Of a stretch of DNA of 64,000 nt, positions 8,352 to 16,455 are shown in pieces. The notes beneath the pieces are model-generated. The model was given only the letters and a program-made list of their open reading frames with translations, did no database searches and was not told where the DNA came from. The stretch comes from Mucilaginibacter kameinonensis (GTDB lineage Bacteria > Bacteroidota > Bacteroidia > Sphingobacteriales > Sphingobacteriaceae): NCBI RefSeq assembly GCF_003675385.1, contig NZ_RCWZ01000001.1:372001-436000 (forward strand), given 5' to 3'. Both the position numbers and the translations under genes were made by a program. Within the stretch, counting starts at the first letter, position 1, and each line of letters begins with the position of its first letter.

Positions 8352-8377
8352 AAAGGGAGCTCCTGCGGGCTCCCTTT
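8352..8377. terminator. Bidirectional terminator between receptor and DKM-repeat gene
   Basis: AAAGGGAGC (8352-8360) pairs perfectly with GCTCCCTTT (8369-8377) around an 8-base loop, with A- and T-runs on both sides. It serves two convergent genes. Confidence 0.8.
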
Positions 8378-8402
8378 AAACAATCACAAAACAAAAGCAA
8401 GG

Positions 8403-8771
8403 TTACATTTTACCTGAGCTGTCTTTGCCCATTTTACCTTTACTCATTTTACTTTTAGACATTTTATCGTGGTTCATTTTATCTGAACCCATTTTGTCTT
8501 TTGACATTTTATCAGCGCCCATTTTGTCTGATGCCATTTTATCGTGGCTCATCTTGTCCGAACCCATCTTGTCTTTGCCCATTTTATCTGAGGCCATTTT
8601 ATCATGACTCATTTTGTCTTTACTCATCTTATCCTTTTTCATTTTACCGGTATCACTAAGTAAAACGGTATTATGCAAAGGAGCCGATGTTTTAGCCTGT
8701 ACATTAACTGTAAGGCCGGCAATAGCAAAAATGGCGATAAAAGCGCCTGAAATGATTGATCTGGTTTTCAT
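8403..8771 (-). CDS. secreted methionine-rich pentapeptide (MxKDx-type) repeat protein
   Basis: This 122-residue protein has a signal peptide (about 1-26, ending NVQA). Its mature part is built from about 14 five-residue units of the form xxDKM (SKDKM, SHDKM, ASDKM, GSDKM and so on) at about residues 44-114. Sixteen methionines occur in about 96 mature residues. There is no globular domain, and the chain is very hydrophilic and probably disordered. It matches the pentapeptide MXKDX repeat family, whose function is not established. The sequence TTGTAAGG-N14-CCGAC at 8801-8827 is shared with an ECF sigma operon and a methionine-sulfoxide-reductase-like operon further right, so I infer a sacrificial methionine scavenger in the periplasm. 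The antisense strand is also open, which is a by-product of the repeats. Confidence 0.85.
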   Translation of the reverse strand: MKTRSIISGAFIAIFAIAGLTVNVQAKTSAPLHNTVLLSDTGKMKKDKMSKDKMSHDKMASDKMGKDKMGSDKMSHDKMASDKMGADKMSKDKMGSDKMNHDKMSKSKMSKGKMGKDSSGKM

Positions 8772-8800
8772 GTTTGATTTTTTAAGTTGTTTGCCCTTTA

Positions 8801-8827
8801 GTCGGCCCGGGCGACGAAACCTTACAA
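8801..8827 (-). promoter_or_regulatory. Putative ECF-sigma promoter of the Met-rich repeat gene
   Basis: On the minus strand TTGTAAGG (8827-8820) is followed by exactly 14 bases and CCGAC (8805-8801), 30 bp before the ATG at 8771. The same 13 bases at the same spacing precede the ECF sigma gene (45838-45812, 31 bp from its ATG) and the DUF1223 gene (45962-45988). Confidence 0.75.
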
Positions 8828-8911
8828 TGTATTTTCATTTTGTTTTCGGTAAGTATCCATTCGCCCCAATCCAAAAAATTTCATGAAATTCGGCCACAAT
8901 AAAACTGTTTT

Positions 8912-9238
8912 ATGGAGATCAGCGAAGCACAAAAACTGATAGATAACTGGATAAAAACAATGGGGATCCGGTACTTTAACGAACTCACCAACACCGCCAT
9001 CTTAATGGAAGAGGTTGGCGAAGTAGCCCGCATTATGGCCAGACAATACGGCGAGCAATCATTCAAAAAATCGGATACCGAAGTTAACCTTGCCGATGAA
9101 ATGGCCGATGTGCTTTTCGTGCTCATTTGCCTGGCCAATCAAACCGGCATCGACCTTACCGAAGCCCTTGAAAAAAATATGCAGAAGAAAAGTATCCGCG
9201 ATGCCGAACGGCATAAAAACAATGAAAAGCTCAAATAG
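8912..9238 (+). CDS. MazG-like nucleotide pyrophosphohydrolase
   Basis: This 108-residue all-alpha protein has the MazG metal-binding signature EEVGEVAR (residues 29-36) followed by a DEMADVLF helix near residue 62, the ExxE...ExxD arrangement that binds Mg. It probably hydrolyses nucleoside triphosphates to monophosphates and PPi, as a house-cleaning enzyme. It is a single MazG domain, short like the dCTPase/RS21-C6 and short MazG types. Its start is divergent from the Met-rich repeat gene. The stop overlaps an AT-rich hairpin. Confidence 0.85.
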   Translation: MEISEAQKLIDNWIKTMGIRYFNELTNTAILMEEVGEVARIMARQYGEQSFKKSDTEVNLADEMADVLFVLICLANQTGIDLTEALEKNMQKKSIRDAERHKNNEKLK

Positions 9239-9258
9239 ATAAAATTTAATTTTATCTA
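9236..9258. terminator. AT-rich hairpin at the mazG-like stop (weak terminator)
   Basis: TAGATAAAAT (9236-9245) and ATTTTATCTA (9249-9258) form a perfect 10-bp stem around TTA; the stop codon TAG lies inside the left arm. It has little GC, so termination strength is doubtful. Confidence 0.4.
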
Positions 9259-9354
9259 TTTAGTAAAAACAAAATTAAATTCTTCAAAACTTTGTTTTGA
9301 TACAATTTAATAAGGCCAATGGCGTTTAATCTAAAACAATTAAACAGCCTTATT

Positions 9355-10230
9355 ATGAAAACCTATTTTCTCCTGTCGATAAGCTTTTTGCTTGTACTAA
9401 CATCATGCAAACATGATACAGAACAAAAAGTAAAGGTGCAAGACGTAGTGTTAACGCCACCTCCTACTGTAGAAGAAAAGAGCATTACAGCTGCCGATCA
9501 GCTGGAAGATAACAATATAGCTAAACCGGCCGCGCCTAATCTTGCCGATACCGCCAAAAAGATCATTAAGGAAGGTGATATTCGCTTTGAAACAGGTAAC
9601 CCAAAGGCGGCTAAACAAAATATCGTCTCTTCACTAAAAAAGTTAGGCGGTTATCTTGCTGAAGAAAACGAAACTACCAGCAGCGAAACCAATCAAAAAG
9701 AGTATAGCCTCAAGATCAGGGTGCCCTCCAAAAACTTCGATGTGTTTTTAAACAACCTAACATCCAGCTCAGATCACATAGAATCAAAAAATATCCACAT
9801 CCGTGATGTAACCACACAGTTTATTGATGTTCGTGCCGAGATCGGCAATAACAAACAGTTAGAACAACGTTATCTGCAACTGGCAGCCAAAGCAACCAAA
9901 ATGACCGATCTGCTGGCGATAGAGGATAAACTGGCCGGTATCCGTACAACCATTGATTCGGCTCAGGGGCAACTTAATTACCTGAGCAGCCAGGTTAGTT
10001 ACAGCTCGCTTGATATCAGCTTTTATACCCGGCATACGGGAGAAGTAAACACTGGTAACGGCTTTGGTTATAAATTTAAAACTGCACTTGGCGAAGGCTG
10101 GGAAGTTTTACAAAACCTGTTTTTCGCGCTTATAGCATTGTGGCCTTTAATGATAGGCGCTGTCATCCTTCTGCTGCTGATCAGGCGTTGGAAAAGGCGG
10201 AGAAAAGCAAATATTATAAGCGAGGTGTAA
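9355..10230 (+). CDS. DUF4349 domain-containing lipoprotein
   Basis: This 291-residue protein has a lipoprotein signal (lipobox VLTSC, Cys at residue 18). A DUF4349 domain covers about residues 70-240: ADTAKKIIKEGDIRFE, coiled-coil stretches around QLEQRYLQLAAKATK and SLDISFY. A C-terminal transmembrane helix (about 256-280) is followed by a basic tail (RRWKRRRK). The family is widespread and uncharacterised; the topology suggests an envelope-anchored coiled-coil protein. I chose ATG 9355 because it starts the signal peptide; an upstream in-frame ATG at 9319 adds 12 residues without signal character. Confidence 0.85.
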   Translation: MKTYFLLSISFLLVLTSCKHDTEQKVKVQDVVLTPPPTVEEKSITAADQLEDNNIAKPAAPNLADTAKKIIKEGDIRFETGNPKAAKQNIVSSLKKLGGYLAEENETTSSETNQKEYSLKIRVPSKNFDVFLNNLTSSSDHIESKNIHIRDVTTQFIDVRAEIGNNKQLEQRYLQLAAKATKMTDLLAIEDKLAGIRTTIDSAQGQLNYLSSQVSYSSLDISFYTRHTGEVNTGNGFGYKFKTALGEGWEVLQNLFFALIALWPLMIGAVILLLLIRRWKRRRKANIISEV

Positions 10231-10399
10231 AAATTATCGCAAAAGTTAATTTAATATTAAAATTATAAAAACCGAAAATGATAAAAGGTATTACTTTATG
10301 AAGATTTAATTATAAGAGTAGAATCTTTATTAAATTAATTAATAAATGCTTGACAAGTAGAAATTTAACGCTAATTTTAAGCATCCTAATTGATTGATC

Positions 10400-10813
10400 A
10401 TGATCCGTGTACGGTCTAAAGTTGTACTGTTGGTTGCCCCACATGTAGTTGGGCTTGAGGTATTGCCTAATAACAAGGTTTTTAAACATATTTCAACAAC
10501 CGCGGCTATCTTTCCGGTCATACATGATATCAAACCCAACCTGCTCATTCTCGATTACGACTATCTTGTTCAGGATATCGAAAAAATCCTTCGTCGCTTA
10601 AGTTCAAACCCCGCATACAAAGGCATCAAAATTTGCTGCTATAAAAATAAATGGCACTCTAAAGTCGATCCTTTCCTGAAAACCTTAGGCGTTGATCATA
10701 TTTTTTACGCTGAAGACATGAAGCAGGAAGCCTCTCGCAAAACCGCCTTTGAAGCCATCGGCGATGTTATAATGGATGGAACGTTTTTCAACTTACTAAA
10801 ACCGGTACATTAA
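10400..10813 (+). CDS. receiver-like (pseudo-response-regulator) small protein
   Basis: This 137-residue protein has alternating beta/alpha layout. The strand PNLLILDYDY resembles the phospho-acceptor strand of receiver domains, followed by a helix, a short strand GIKICCYKN and GVDHIFYAED. The usual N-terminal acidic pair is absent (VVLLVAPHV), so Mg binding and phosphorylation are doubtful. No output domain. It may be a degenerate receiver used as an adaptor. ATG 10400 is preferred over TTG 10394. It stands alone between DUF4349 and a repeat, so context gives no clue. Confidence 0.55.
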   Translation: MIRVRSKVVLLVAPHVVGLEVLPNNKVFKHISTTAAIFPVIHDIKPNLLILDYDYLVQDIEKILRRLSSNPAYKGIKICCYKNKWHSKVDPFLKTLGVDHIFYAEDMKQEASRKTAFEAIGDVIMDGTFFNLLKPVH

Positions 10814-10827
10814 GCCCTTTTACATAA

Positions 10828-10923
10828 ATGTCATTGCGAGCGAAGCGTGGCAATCTCGTAGCCAATGGATGTCCGATCTGCATAGCTACGCGATTGCTTC
10901 GTCGTTCCTCCTCGCAATGACAT
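10828..10923. repeat. Palindromic intergenic repeat, ATGTCATTGCGAG family
   Basis: It begins ATGTCATTGCGAG and ends CTCGCAATGACAT, with inner complementary parts (gcgaagcgtggcaatc and gattgcttcgtcg). It therefore folds into a long hairpin of about 96 bp between the receiver-like gene and dapF. Close copies lie at 17488-17579 and 31719-31805; diverged ones at 14371-14470, 19668-19700 and 31832-31913. Confidence 0.85.
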
Positions 10924-10985
10924 AGCTTTAATTAGCGCCCTTTGTTATTCTATTTCTTGATTCCTGAATCTAACAGTCTTGATTC

Positions 10986-11771
10986 TTAAACAACAACTTC
11001 TCCCTCAAAAACCTTAACAGCCGGACCTTCTAAGAAGATATCGGTAAAAGCTTTGCCATCATAATCAAAGCGAATGTTGAGGTTACCGCCCAATACCTTT
11101 ATAGGAGTGGTGATATGTCCTGTTTGTTCGTTATGTTGCGCCATGGCTAATGCTACCGCTGTAACACCCGTACCGCAGGCAAAAGTTTCATCCTCTACCC
11201 CACGCTCAAAGGTGCGTACAAAATAACCGTCTTCGGCAGGTTCAACAAAGTTTACGTTGATGCCTTTTTCATGATAGATCTCATTATTACGGATGGCATA
11301 GCCCTCGGTATACATATCGCGTTCGGCAAGGCCATCAACCAGCTTTACGTAGTGCGGCGAGCCGGTGTTGAGTACATAGGCTTCAGCATCTTTACTAACA
11401 TCGTTTACATCTATCATTTGCAGGCTCACCCAATCGCCCTCGTCTGAAATTTTGGCATAATGCGGACCATCGACAGCCAAAAATTCAGTTTCGGATTCAA
11501 TAACGCCTAAAAATTTGGCAAAAGCCACAATGCACCTACCGCCATTGCCGCACATGCTGCTCGGCTGACCATCGGCATTGTAATAAACCATCTCAAAATC
11601 GTACCCTTCTTTGTTTTGCAGCAACATGAGGCCATCGCCCCCAATACCAAAACGGCGGTCGCAAAGGCTTGAAATTAGCTTAGGATTGTGATGATCAACG
11701 CTATTATCGCGGTTATCTATCAAAATAAAATCATTTCCGGCGCCCTGGTACTTATAAAAATGTAAATTCAC
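10986..11771 (-). CDS. dapF: diaminopimelate epimerase
   Basis: At 261 residues it is normal DapF length. The substrate loop GAGNDFILID (10-19) and both catalytic-cysteine motifs are present: SSMCGNGGRC (Cys74) and FACGTGVTA (Cys199). The enzyme converts LL- to meso-diaminopimelate in the cytoplasm for peptidoglycan and lysine, using the two Cys as acid and base without a cofactor. It appears monocistronic; the next gene upstream is divergent (the HtrA protease). Confidence 0.97.
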   Translation of the reverse strand: MNLHFYKYQGAGNDFILIDNRDNSVDHHNPKLISSLCDRRFGIGGDGLMLLQNKEGYDFEMVYYNADGQPSSMCGNGGRCIVAFAKFLGVIESETEFLAVDGPHYAKISDEGDWVSLQMIDVNDVSKDAEAYVLNTGSPHYVKLVDGLAERDMYTEGYAIRNNEIYHEKGINVNFVEPAEDGYFVRTFERGVEDETFACGTGVTAVALAMAQHNEQTGHITTPIKVLGGNLNIRFDYDGKAFTDIFLEGPAVKVFEGEVVV

Positions 11772-11886
11772 GTTATTATACTATTTAATGTCAGCTCATT
11801 AATGTTAGCAAAACCCGTGCTAACAATCAAAAAAGCCAATGTTGATCTATTTAACAAATTTTAACATAAAACACAATAACTTATCG

Positions 11887-11918
11887 TTGATTATCTCGTC
11901 TATATGGTATTAAATTTG
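11887..11918 (+). promoter_or_regulatory. Bacteroidetes-type promoter before the HtrA-like gene
   Basis: TAAATTTG at 11911-11918 fits the Bacteroidetes -7 element TAnnTTTG. A TTG at 11887-11889 lies 21 bp upstream, about where the -33 element is expected. The HtrA-like ATG follows 46 bp after the -7 box. Confidence 0.5.
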
Positions 11919-11963
11919 ATTTGTAAAATAAGTAAACTTAATAATAAGAAAGGCAAATTATAA

Positions 11964-13499
11964 ATGAAAAAGATAGGTTTAACACTATTAACCGCTTTTG
12001 TTGGAGGGGCGATGGCCTTAGGGGTATACAAGGTTATCGAAAACAAGTACTCAGACAACATGAGCTTTGAGGACAAACAGAAAGTATATTTTACCAGCAA
12101 CCCGTCGGCTCCGGTATCATCAACCGGCGATCTGGATTTTACACAAGCGGCTGCCGTAGCTACCCCCGCGGTTGTTTACATCCGCACCACGTATAGCAGC
12201 AAAGCCAGCGGTGGCGGTCAGGATCAGCTGGAGCAAATGTTTGGCGATATGTTTGGTCAGCGTTCGCGTCCGCAAGGTCCGCAAATGGCATCTGGTTCGG
12301 GCGTTATCATTTCGCCTGATGGCTATATCGTAACCAACAACCACGTGGTTGAAAAGGCCGACAAAATTACTGTTGCCACCAATGATCACCGTACATTTAG
12401 CGCCAAAGTTATCGGTACCGATCCAAGCACCGACCTTGCCCTGATTAAAGTGAGCGCTACCAACCTGCCTATTGTAAAATTAGGCAACAGCGACGACGCT
12501 AAAGTTGGCGAATGGGTTTTAGCCGTTGGTAACCCTTTTAACTTAACATCAACCGTTACAGCCGGTATCATCAGCGCCAAAGGCCGTAATATAGGCATCA
12601 TAGGCAGCGAAGATAATTCGGACGAAAATCCGTTCGGCCGTACCCGTCAGCAAACAGCTCCAAAATTGAATAAAGCTATCGAGTCGTTTATTCAAACAGA
12701 CGCGGCCATTAACCCTGGAAACAGTGGTGGCGCGCTGGTTAACACCCGTGGCGAGCTGATTGGTATTAACGCCGCTATCGCTTCGCACACCGGCTCATAC
12801 GAAGGTTATGGTTTTGCTATCCCGGTTAATCTGGCTAAAAAAGTATTGAACGATATCAAAAAATTCGGTACCGTGAAACGTGGTTTCGTAGGTGTTACTT
12901 TCACCGAACTTAACCCTGATGTAGCTCAAAAACTCGACGTAACAACCACCAATGGTTTATATGTTAATGATCTTGTACCGGGCGGTGGCGCCGAGCAGGC
13001 AGGTTTAAAGAAAGGCGATATCATTGTTAAAGTTGAAGGTCAGCAGGTTTATGAATCATCCGACTTGCAGGAACGTGTAGGTCGTTTGCAACCTGGCGAC
13101 AAGATCAACGTCACCGTATTGCGCGATGGCAAGGATAAAGATTTCGCGGTAACCCTTAAAGGCGACGCGGCACCGGCAACTAACCGTACTGCAGCCACAT
13201 CTAAATCGGCCGAAGAGCTGTTTAACAAACTGGGGGCAAGCTTCCACGCTTTAACCCCAGCCGAAAAAGCAAAACTGCATGTTAACGGTGGTGTACTGGT
13301 AACCCAGGTACGTGAAGGTGGTTTATTTGATGCTGCCGAAATTCCTGAAGGTGTGGTGATCACCAGCATCAATAAAATAGCCATCGGCAGTATTGATGAT
13401 ATTGACAGGGCAATTGTAAAACCAATACAAGGCAATATTATTATTGCCGGTATCTACCCTGATGGTTCGCACTTCAGTAGCGCGTTCCCGGCTCAATAA
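11964..13499 (+). CDS. htrA: HtrA/DegP-family periplasmic serine protease (Do type)
   Basis: This 511-residue protein has an N-terminal membrane anchor or signal (residues 4-22) and a trypsin-like domain with triad His127 (TNNHVV), Asp157 (STDLALIK) and Ser254 (NPGNSGGA). Two PDZ domains follow (about 295-390 and 410-505). HtrA proteases degrade or refold damaged periplasmic and outer-membrane proteins. Length and architecture are complete for Do proteases. It carries its own promoter-like element and a terminator at 13522, so it is probably transcribed alone. Confidence 0.95.
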   Translation: MKKIGLTLLTAFVGGAMALGVYKVIENKYSDNMSFEDKQKVYFTSNPSAPVSSTGDLDFTQAAAVATPAVVYIRTTYSSKASGGGQDQLEQMFGDMFGQRSRPQGPQMASGSGVIISPDGYIVTNNHVVEKADKITVATNDHRTFSAKVIGTDPSTDLALIKVSATNLPIVKLGNSDDAKVGEWVLAVGNPFNLTSTVTAGIISAKGRNIGIIGSEDNSDENPFGRTRQQTAPKLNKAIESFIQTDAAINPGNSGGALVNTRGELIGINAAIASHTGSYEGYGFAIPVNLAKKVLNDIKKFGTVKRGFVGVTFTELNPDVAQKLDVTTTNGLYVNDLVPGGGAEQAGLKKGDIIVKVEGQQVYESSDLQERVGRLQPGDKINVTVLRDGKDKDFAVTLKGDAAPATNRTAATSKSAEELFNKLGASFHALTPAEKAKLHVNGGVLVTQVREGGLFDAAEIPEGVVITSINKIAIGSIDDIDRAIVKPIQGNIIIAGIYPDGSHFSSAFPAQ

Positions 13500-13521
13500 G
13501 TTTTTATAAGTGATTTTATAT

Positions 13522-13558
13522 GAAAGCCCTGGTCTATTTGGATCGGGGCTTTCTTTTT
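13522..13558 (+). terminator. Rho-independent terminator after htrA
   Basis: GAAAGCCC (13522-13529) pairs with GGGCTTTC (13546-13553), followed by TTTTT. Confidence 0.8.
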
Positions 13559-13572
13559 AGGGTTAAAAAAAG

Positions 13573-14500
13573 CATGTCCCTGTGCGATTTCCTTCTTGAG
13601 ACTAACAGCCCATCTATTGACGCATCCCTCCCAAGGGAGGGATGCGTCGGGATTGCGTATTGGTAGGGAGGGGTTTATACACCATTTAGCGAATAAGCCT
13701 GTTGATGAAACCCCTCCCTACACCCTCCCAGGGGAGGGAATCGCACAGCCCACTCCCTTAAAACCATCTAACTGCCTTTTGATGGGCTATTACTCTCTTG
13801 AGAAGGGCATAGAGGCATGTTTCTGTGATGATATATGCCCCCCGACCCGCAGTTTTTTTTCCTTGTTATGAAAAGGGCTTTGCTGTAATATAGCATACAT
13901 CGTCGCCCTCCTGCCTGCGCTATAGCCTTAACTTGAGCCAGCAGCGGGGGGTTAACAGGGTTAACAGAAATTCAAATTATCACATATCAATATCCTGACA
14001 ATCAATATGTTGAATAAAAACAAGGGTTACGCCTAAATCCGCCGCTCAACTGGTGCTGAGTGACACTTAACGTAAGGAAGAAAAAGCCCGGGCCTGCGCA
14101 CTTCCCCTCTTGAGAGGGGTGCAGGGGAGTGTTTCTACGATAGGCAACCCGCTTCTCTTTTGTTTTTTTGAAGAAGGCTGAAATTCTCGGGTTTTAAAAA
14201 GAGCATTGTTGTATCAACCTACACCGTCGCCCTCTTGGCCGCGGGGGCCTTTACTTTACCTTAGATGCAAAGCAACCAAACATCAAGACAAAAAAATGCT
14301 TCCCCCCGCAGGCCATACTCCCCGGCCCGCTTTTTTGTCGGGCCGGCGCGCTTTTGTTTTTACTACCAAAATGTCATTGCGAGGAGCGTGCATAGGAATG
14401 AGCCGGGGACGCGACGCGGCAATCGCATGCTATACAGAGCGACCATGCTTCCTCCGTGCGGTTGCCACACAGCGCTCACGTTTTTTATTATTCTTGTTTC
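13573..14500. repeat. Nested repeat region without genes, about 0.9 kb
   Basis: Apparent ORFs here are read from repeats. At 13573-13822 one long imperfect inverted repeat (outer arms carrying agcccatc/gatgggct) encloses a second (GGTAGGGAGGGGTTT at 13661 and AAACCCCTCCCTACA at 13708) and a GCATCCCTCCC/GGGAGGGATGC hairpin (13622-13646). At 14100-14160 there is another CCCCTCTTGAGAGGGG unit. At 14216-14350 lies a degenerate copy of the GC-rich element seen at 19380-19640. At 14371-14470 there is a diverged ATGTCATTGCGAG palindrome. I see no integrase, transposase or target duplication. Confidence 0.7.
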
Positions 14501-14548
14501 CTGACTCTTGCCGTCTTGTTTCTTCTTCCAATCTCCTATCTTAGAAAC

Positions 14549-14932
14549 GTGATCAAAGTAACCTGCGCTATTATTGTTAATGCCGACGGACTCGTTCTCG
14601 CCGCCCAGCGGAGCGCAACCATGAACCAGCCGCTAAAGTGGGAGTTCCCCGGCGGCAAAATTGAACCCGGCGAAACCGCCGAAGCCTGCCTCATCCGCGA
14701 GATTAAGGAAGAGCTTCATGTGGATATTGAGATTGTTTCTTCTTTGCCAGCTAACACACATCAGTATCCTAATTTTACTATACAACTGATCCCCTTTGTG
14801 TGTAGGATTATCGCCAGCGAGATCTTGCTTAAAGAACATCTCGATTTTAAATGGGTGGCTAAAGATGAATTATTAGTTTTGGATTGGGCGGAAGCGGATG
14901 TGCCGGTGGTTAGGTATTATATTGAAAATTAA
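14549..14932 (+). CDS. mutT: Nudix hydrolase, MutT-type (deoxy)nucleoside triphosphatase
   Basis: From GTG 14549 the product is 127 residues, the usual MutT length. The Nudix box GGKIEPGETAEACLIREIKEEL occupies residues 35-56 with the Mg-binding REIKEE core. The N-terminal MIKVTCAIIV strand and WEFPGGK context fit the 8-oxo-dGTP pyrophosphatase subgroup. It would cleanse the nucleotide pool of oxidised dGTP. The longer frame upstream runs through repeat DNA and is rejected. MutT-specific substrate choice is inferred from similarity only. Confidence 0.85.
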   Translation: MIKVTCAIIVNADGLVLAAQRSATMNQPLKWEFPGGKIEPGETAEACLIREIKEELHVDIEIVSSLPANTHQYPNFTIQLIPFVCRIIASEILLKEHLDFKWVAKDELLVLDWAEADVPVVRYYIEN

Positions 14933-14961
14933 GTTTCTCTTTTCTTTCCATTTATTTTTTC

Positions 14962-14969
14962 TATATTTG
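14962..14969 (+). promoter_or_regulatory. TAnnTTTG element upstream of the DUF6134-sigma-FecR unit
   Basis: TATATTTG matches the Bacteroidetes -7 consensus and lies 140 bp before the DUF6134 ATG. No -33 TTG stands at the ideal distance, so this is only a candidate. Confidence 0.3.
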
Positions 14970-15109
14970 AATCTATATAATTCAGATAGACATAGTATAC
15001 ATTAATTAATCAAACAAAATAATGCAAAGGCATAGGGGTAAAAATTTAGAGTGTTGTAATAAAGTAAACGCGTTAAAAGCTTTATTCAATCACTTTAAAA
15101 TAATTACCC

Positions 15110-15793
15110 ATGATACCCGCTTTAATAATTTGGTTATTTAAAAAATATATCCGGCCTGCCCTCCAAAACAAAACTTTCCCAACGTTAAATATATTCGGTC
15201 CGCTTAGGTGGGCTGCAATGGTAGCTGCTTTATTATGCCTTGCTGCCGGTGCTGTTGCACAGGAACAAACAGTTAAGTACAACGTGTTGCACAGCGGCAA
15301 GGTGGTTGGCCACATGAACCTGTACCAGAAACGCCAGGGCGATGAGTTGTACCTCAAAATGATCTCCGAGGTAAAAATGCGCTTCATTTTCAGCGTTAAA
15401 GTTGATATACAGGAGGAGAGCACTTTTAATAATGGCAAGCTCATCAGTTCGCAGGTTTGCCGTAATGTCAACGGAACCGAAAAGTGTAATCGCCAAACCA
15501 AAGCCATTGCCTCAGGTTATCAAACTATCGCCGAAGGCAAATGCGGCAAAACTGTTGATCAAAAGCAAATTGCTGCCAACCTGATGTTGTTGTACTGCCG
15601 GGAGCCCGAAAACCAGGCGCAGGTATACTCTGATAACTTTCAGCAGTTTTTGCAGGTTAAACAGGTGAGCCCGCATGTATACCGGATAGACTTGCCCGAT
15701 GGTAACTACAATTTCTACAGCTATACCAATGGTGTGTGCAGCAAGGTTGATATCCATCACACATTATACACCATCCAGATTCAGCTGGCGTGA
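15110..15793 (+). CDS. DUF6134-family secreted protein
   Basis: This 227-residue protein has a long basic N-terminus, a hydrophobic signal (AAMVAALLCLAAGAVAQ, about 35-51) and a beta-rich domain beginning VKYNVLHSGKVVGHMNLY. It has cysteine residues (CRNVNGTEKC, GKCGK, LLYCREP) that could form disulfides. The domain resembles DUF6134, of unknown function. An internal ATG at 15218 would give a shorter signal peptide and is an alternative start. It ends 23 bp before the ECF sigma gene, so it probably belongs to the same unit. Confidence 0.7.
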   Translation: MIPALIIWLFKKYIRPALQNKTFPTLNIFGPLRWAAMVAALLCLAAGAVAQEQTVKYNVLHSGKVVGHMNLYQKRQGDELYLKMISEVKMRFIFSVKVDIQEESTFNNGKLISSQVCRNVNGTEKCNRQTKAIASGYQTIAEGKCGKTVDQKQIAANLMLLYCREPENQAQVYSDNFQQFLQVKQVSPHVYRIDLPDGNYNFYSYTNGVCSKVDIHHTLYTIQIQLA

Positions 15794-15816
15794 TTGATTT
15801 TTAACATTTGGGCTCT

Positions 15817-16455
15817 ATGAATTTAACGGCCAAACAAGCTATCTTTAGCGCTAACATCTCCCCTCTTAAAGTGGAATATAGCGATAGCACGGCCATTGGT
15901 TTAATTAAACAGGGAAGCCAGAAGGCTTTTGAGCGACTTTTTAAAGATCACTTTAAAAGCCTGCATGCCTACGCCTACACTTTTTTAAAGGATGATGAAA
16001 TGGCCGAAGAGGTAGTACAAAATGTTTTTTGCCGCATTTGGGAAAAACGCGATCAGCTTAAAACCGATGGCAGTATCAAGGCTTACCTGTACCGATCTGT
16101 ACATAACGAAAGTTTGAACTACTTAAAACACCAGAAGGTACGCGCCAATTTTGGCGTTTATTATGCCGATGAAATGGAGCAGGTAGGCAACGATGATTCG
16201 GCTTCAAAAAAACTGCTTACGGCCGAACTGCAAAAGCATATAGAAAAAGCCCTGAGCGAACTGCCCGAGCAATGCCGCATCATTTTTCAGCTGAGCAGGT
16301 TTGAGCAGCTTAAGTACCAGCAAATTGCCGATCAGATGGGGCTTTCTATCAAAACTATCGAAAACCAGATGGGCAAGGCGCTGCGGGTGATGCGCCAGAA
16401 ACTGGCCGAATTTTTACCCATTATTTTATTGTTATTTATTAATTGGTTTGTATGA
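15817..16455 (+). CDS. ECF-type RNA polymerase sigma-70 factor (Bacteroidetes FecI-like)
   Basis: This 212-residue protein has sigma region 2 (about 30-95; SLHAYAYTFLKDDEMAEEVVQ then RIWEKRDQLK) and region 4 (about 135-195; LSELPEQCRIIFQLSRFEQ then YQQIADQMGLSIKTIENQ helix-turn-helix). It belongs to the Bacteroidetes group that works with FecR anti-sigma factors. The stop overlaps the fecR start (ATGA, 16452-16455), so the two are translationally coupled. I chose ATG 15817 over TTG 15808. Expected to switch on genes when an outer-membrane signal reaches FecR. Confidence 0.93.
   Translation: MNLTAKQAIFSANISPLKVEYSDSTAIGLIKQGSQKAFERLFKDHFKSLHAYAYTFLKDDEMAEEVVQNVFCRIWEKRDQLKTDGSIKAYLYRSVHNESLNYLKHQKVRANFGVYYADEMEQVGNDDSASKKLLTAELQKHIEKALSELPEQCRIIFQLSRFEQLKYQQIADQMGLSIKTIENQMGKALRVMRQKLAEFLPIILLLFINWFV

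Noticed and set aside
8420..8640. Possible CRISPR array or tandem-repeat locus
   Set aside because: The period is 15 bp inside one coding frame; there are no spacers, leader or cas genes.
8425..8886. Long open frames antisense to the DKM-repeat gene
   Set aside because: They exist because the 15-nt repeat lacks stop codons on the other strand; the sense frame has a signal peptide and a promoter, the antisense does not.
13596..13871. 91-residue rightward ORF
   Set aside because: It runs entirely through nested inverted repeats, with composition like the repeats and no recognisable domain.
14206..14544. ORFs of 79-112 residues before mutT
   Set aside because: They overlap repeat copies, contain no domain and are shadowed by the mutT frame.
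14960..15000. Full -33/-7 promoter before DUF6134
   Set aside because: Only the -7-like TATATTTG is convincing; the nearest TTG is about 37 bp away, beyond normal spacing, so I list only the -7 element at low confidence.
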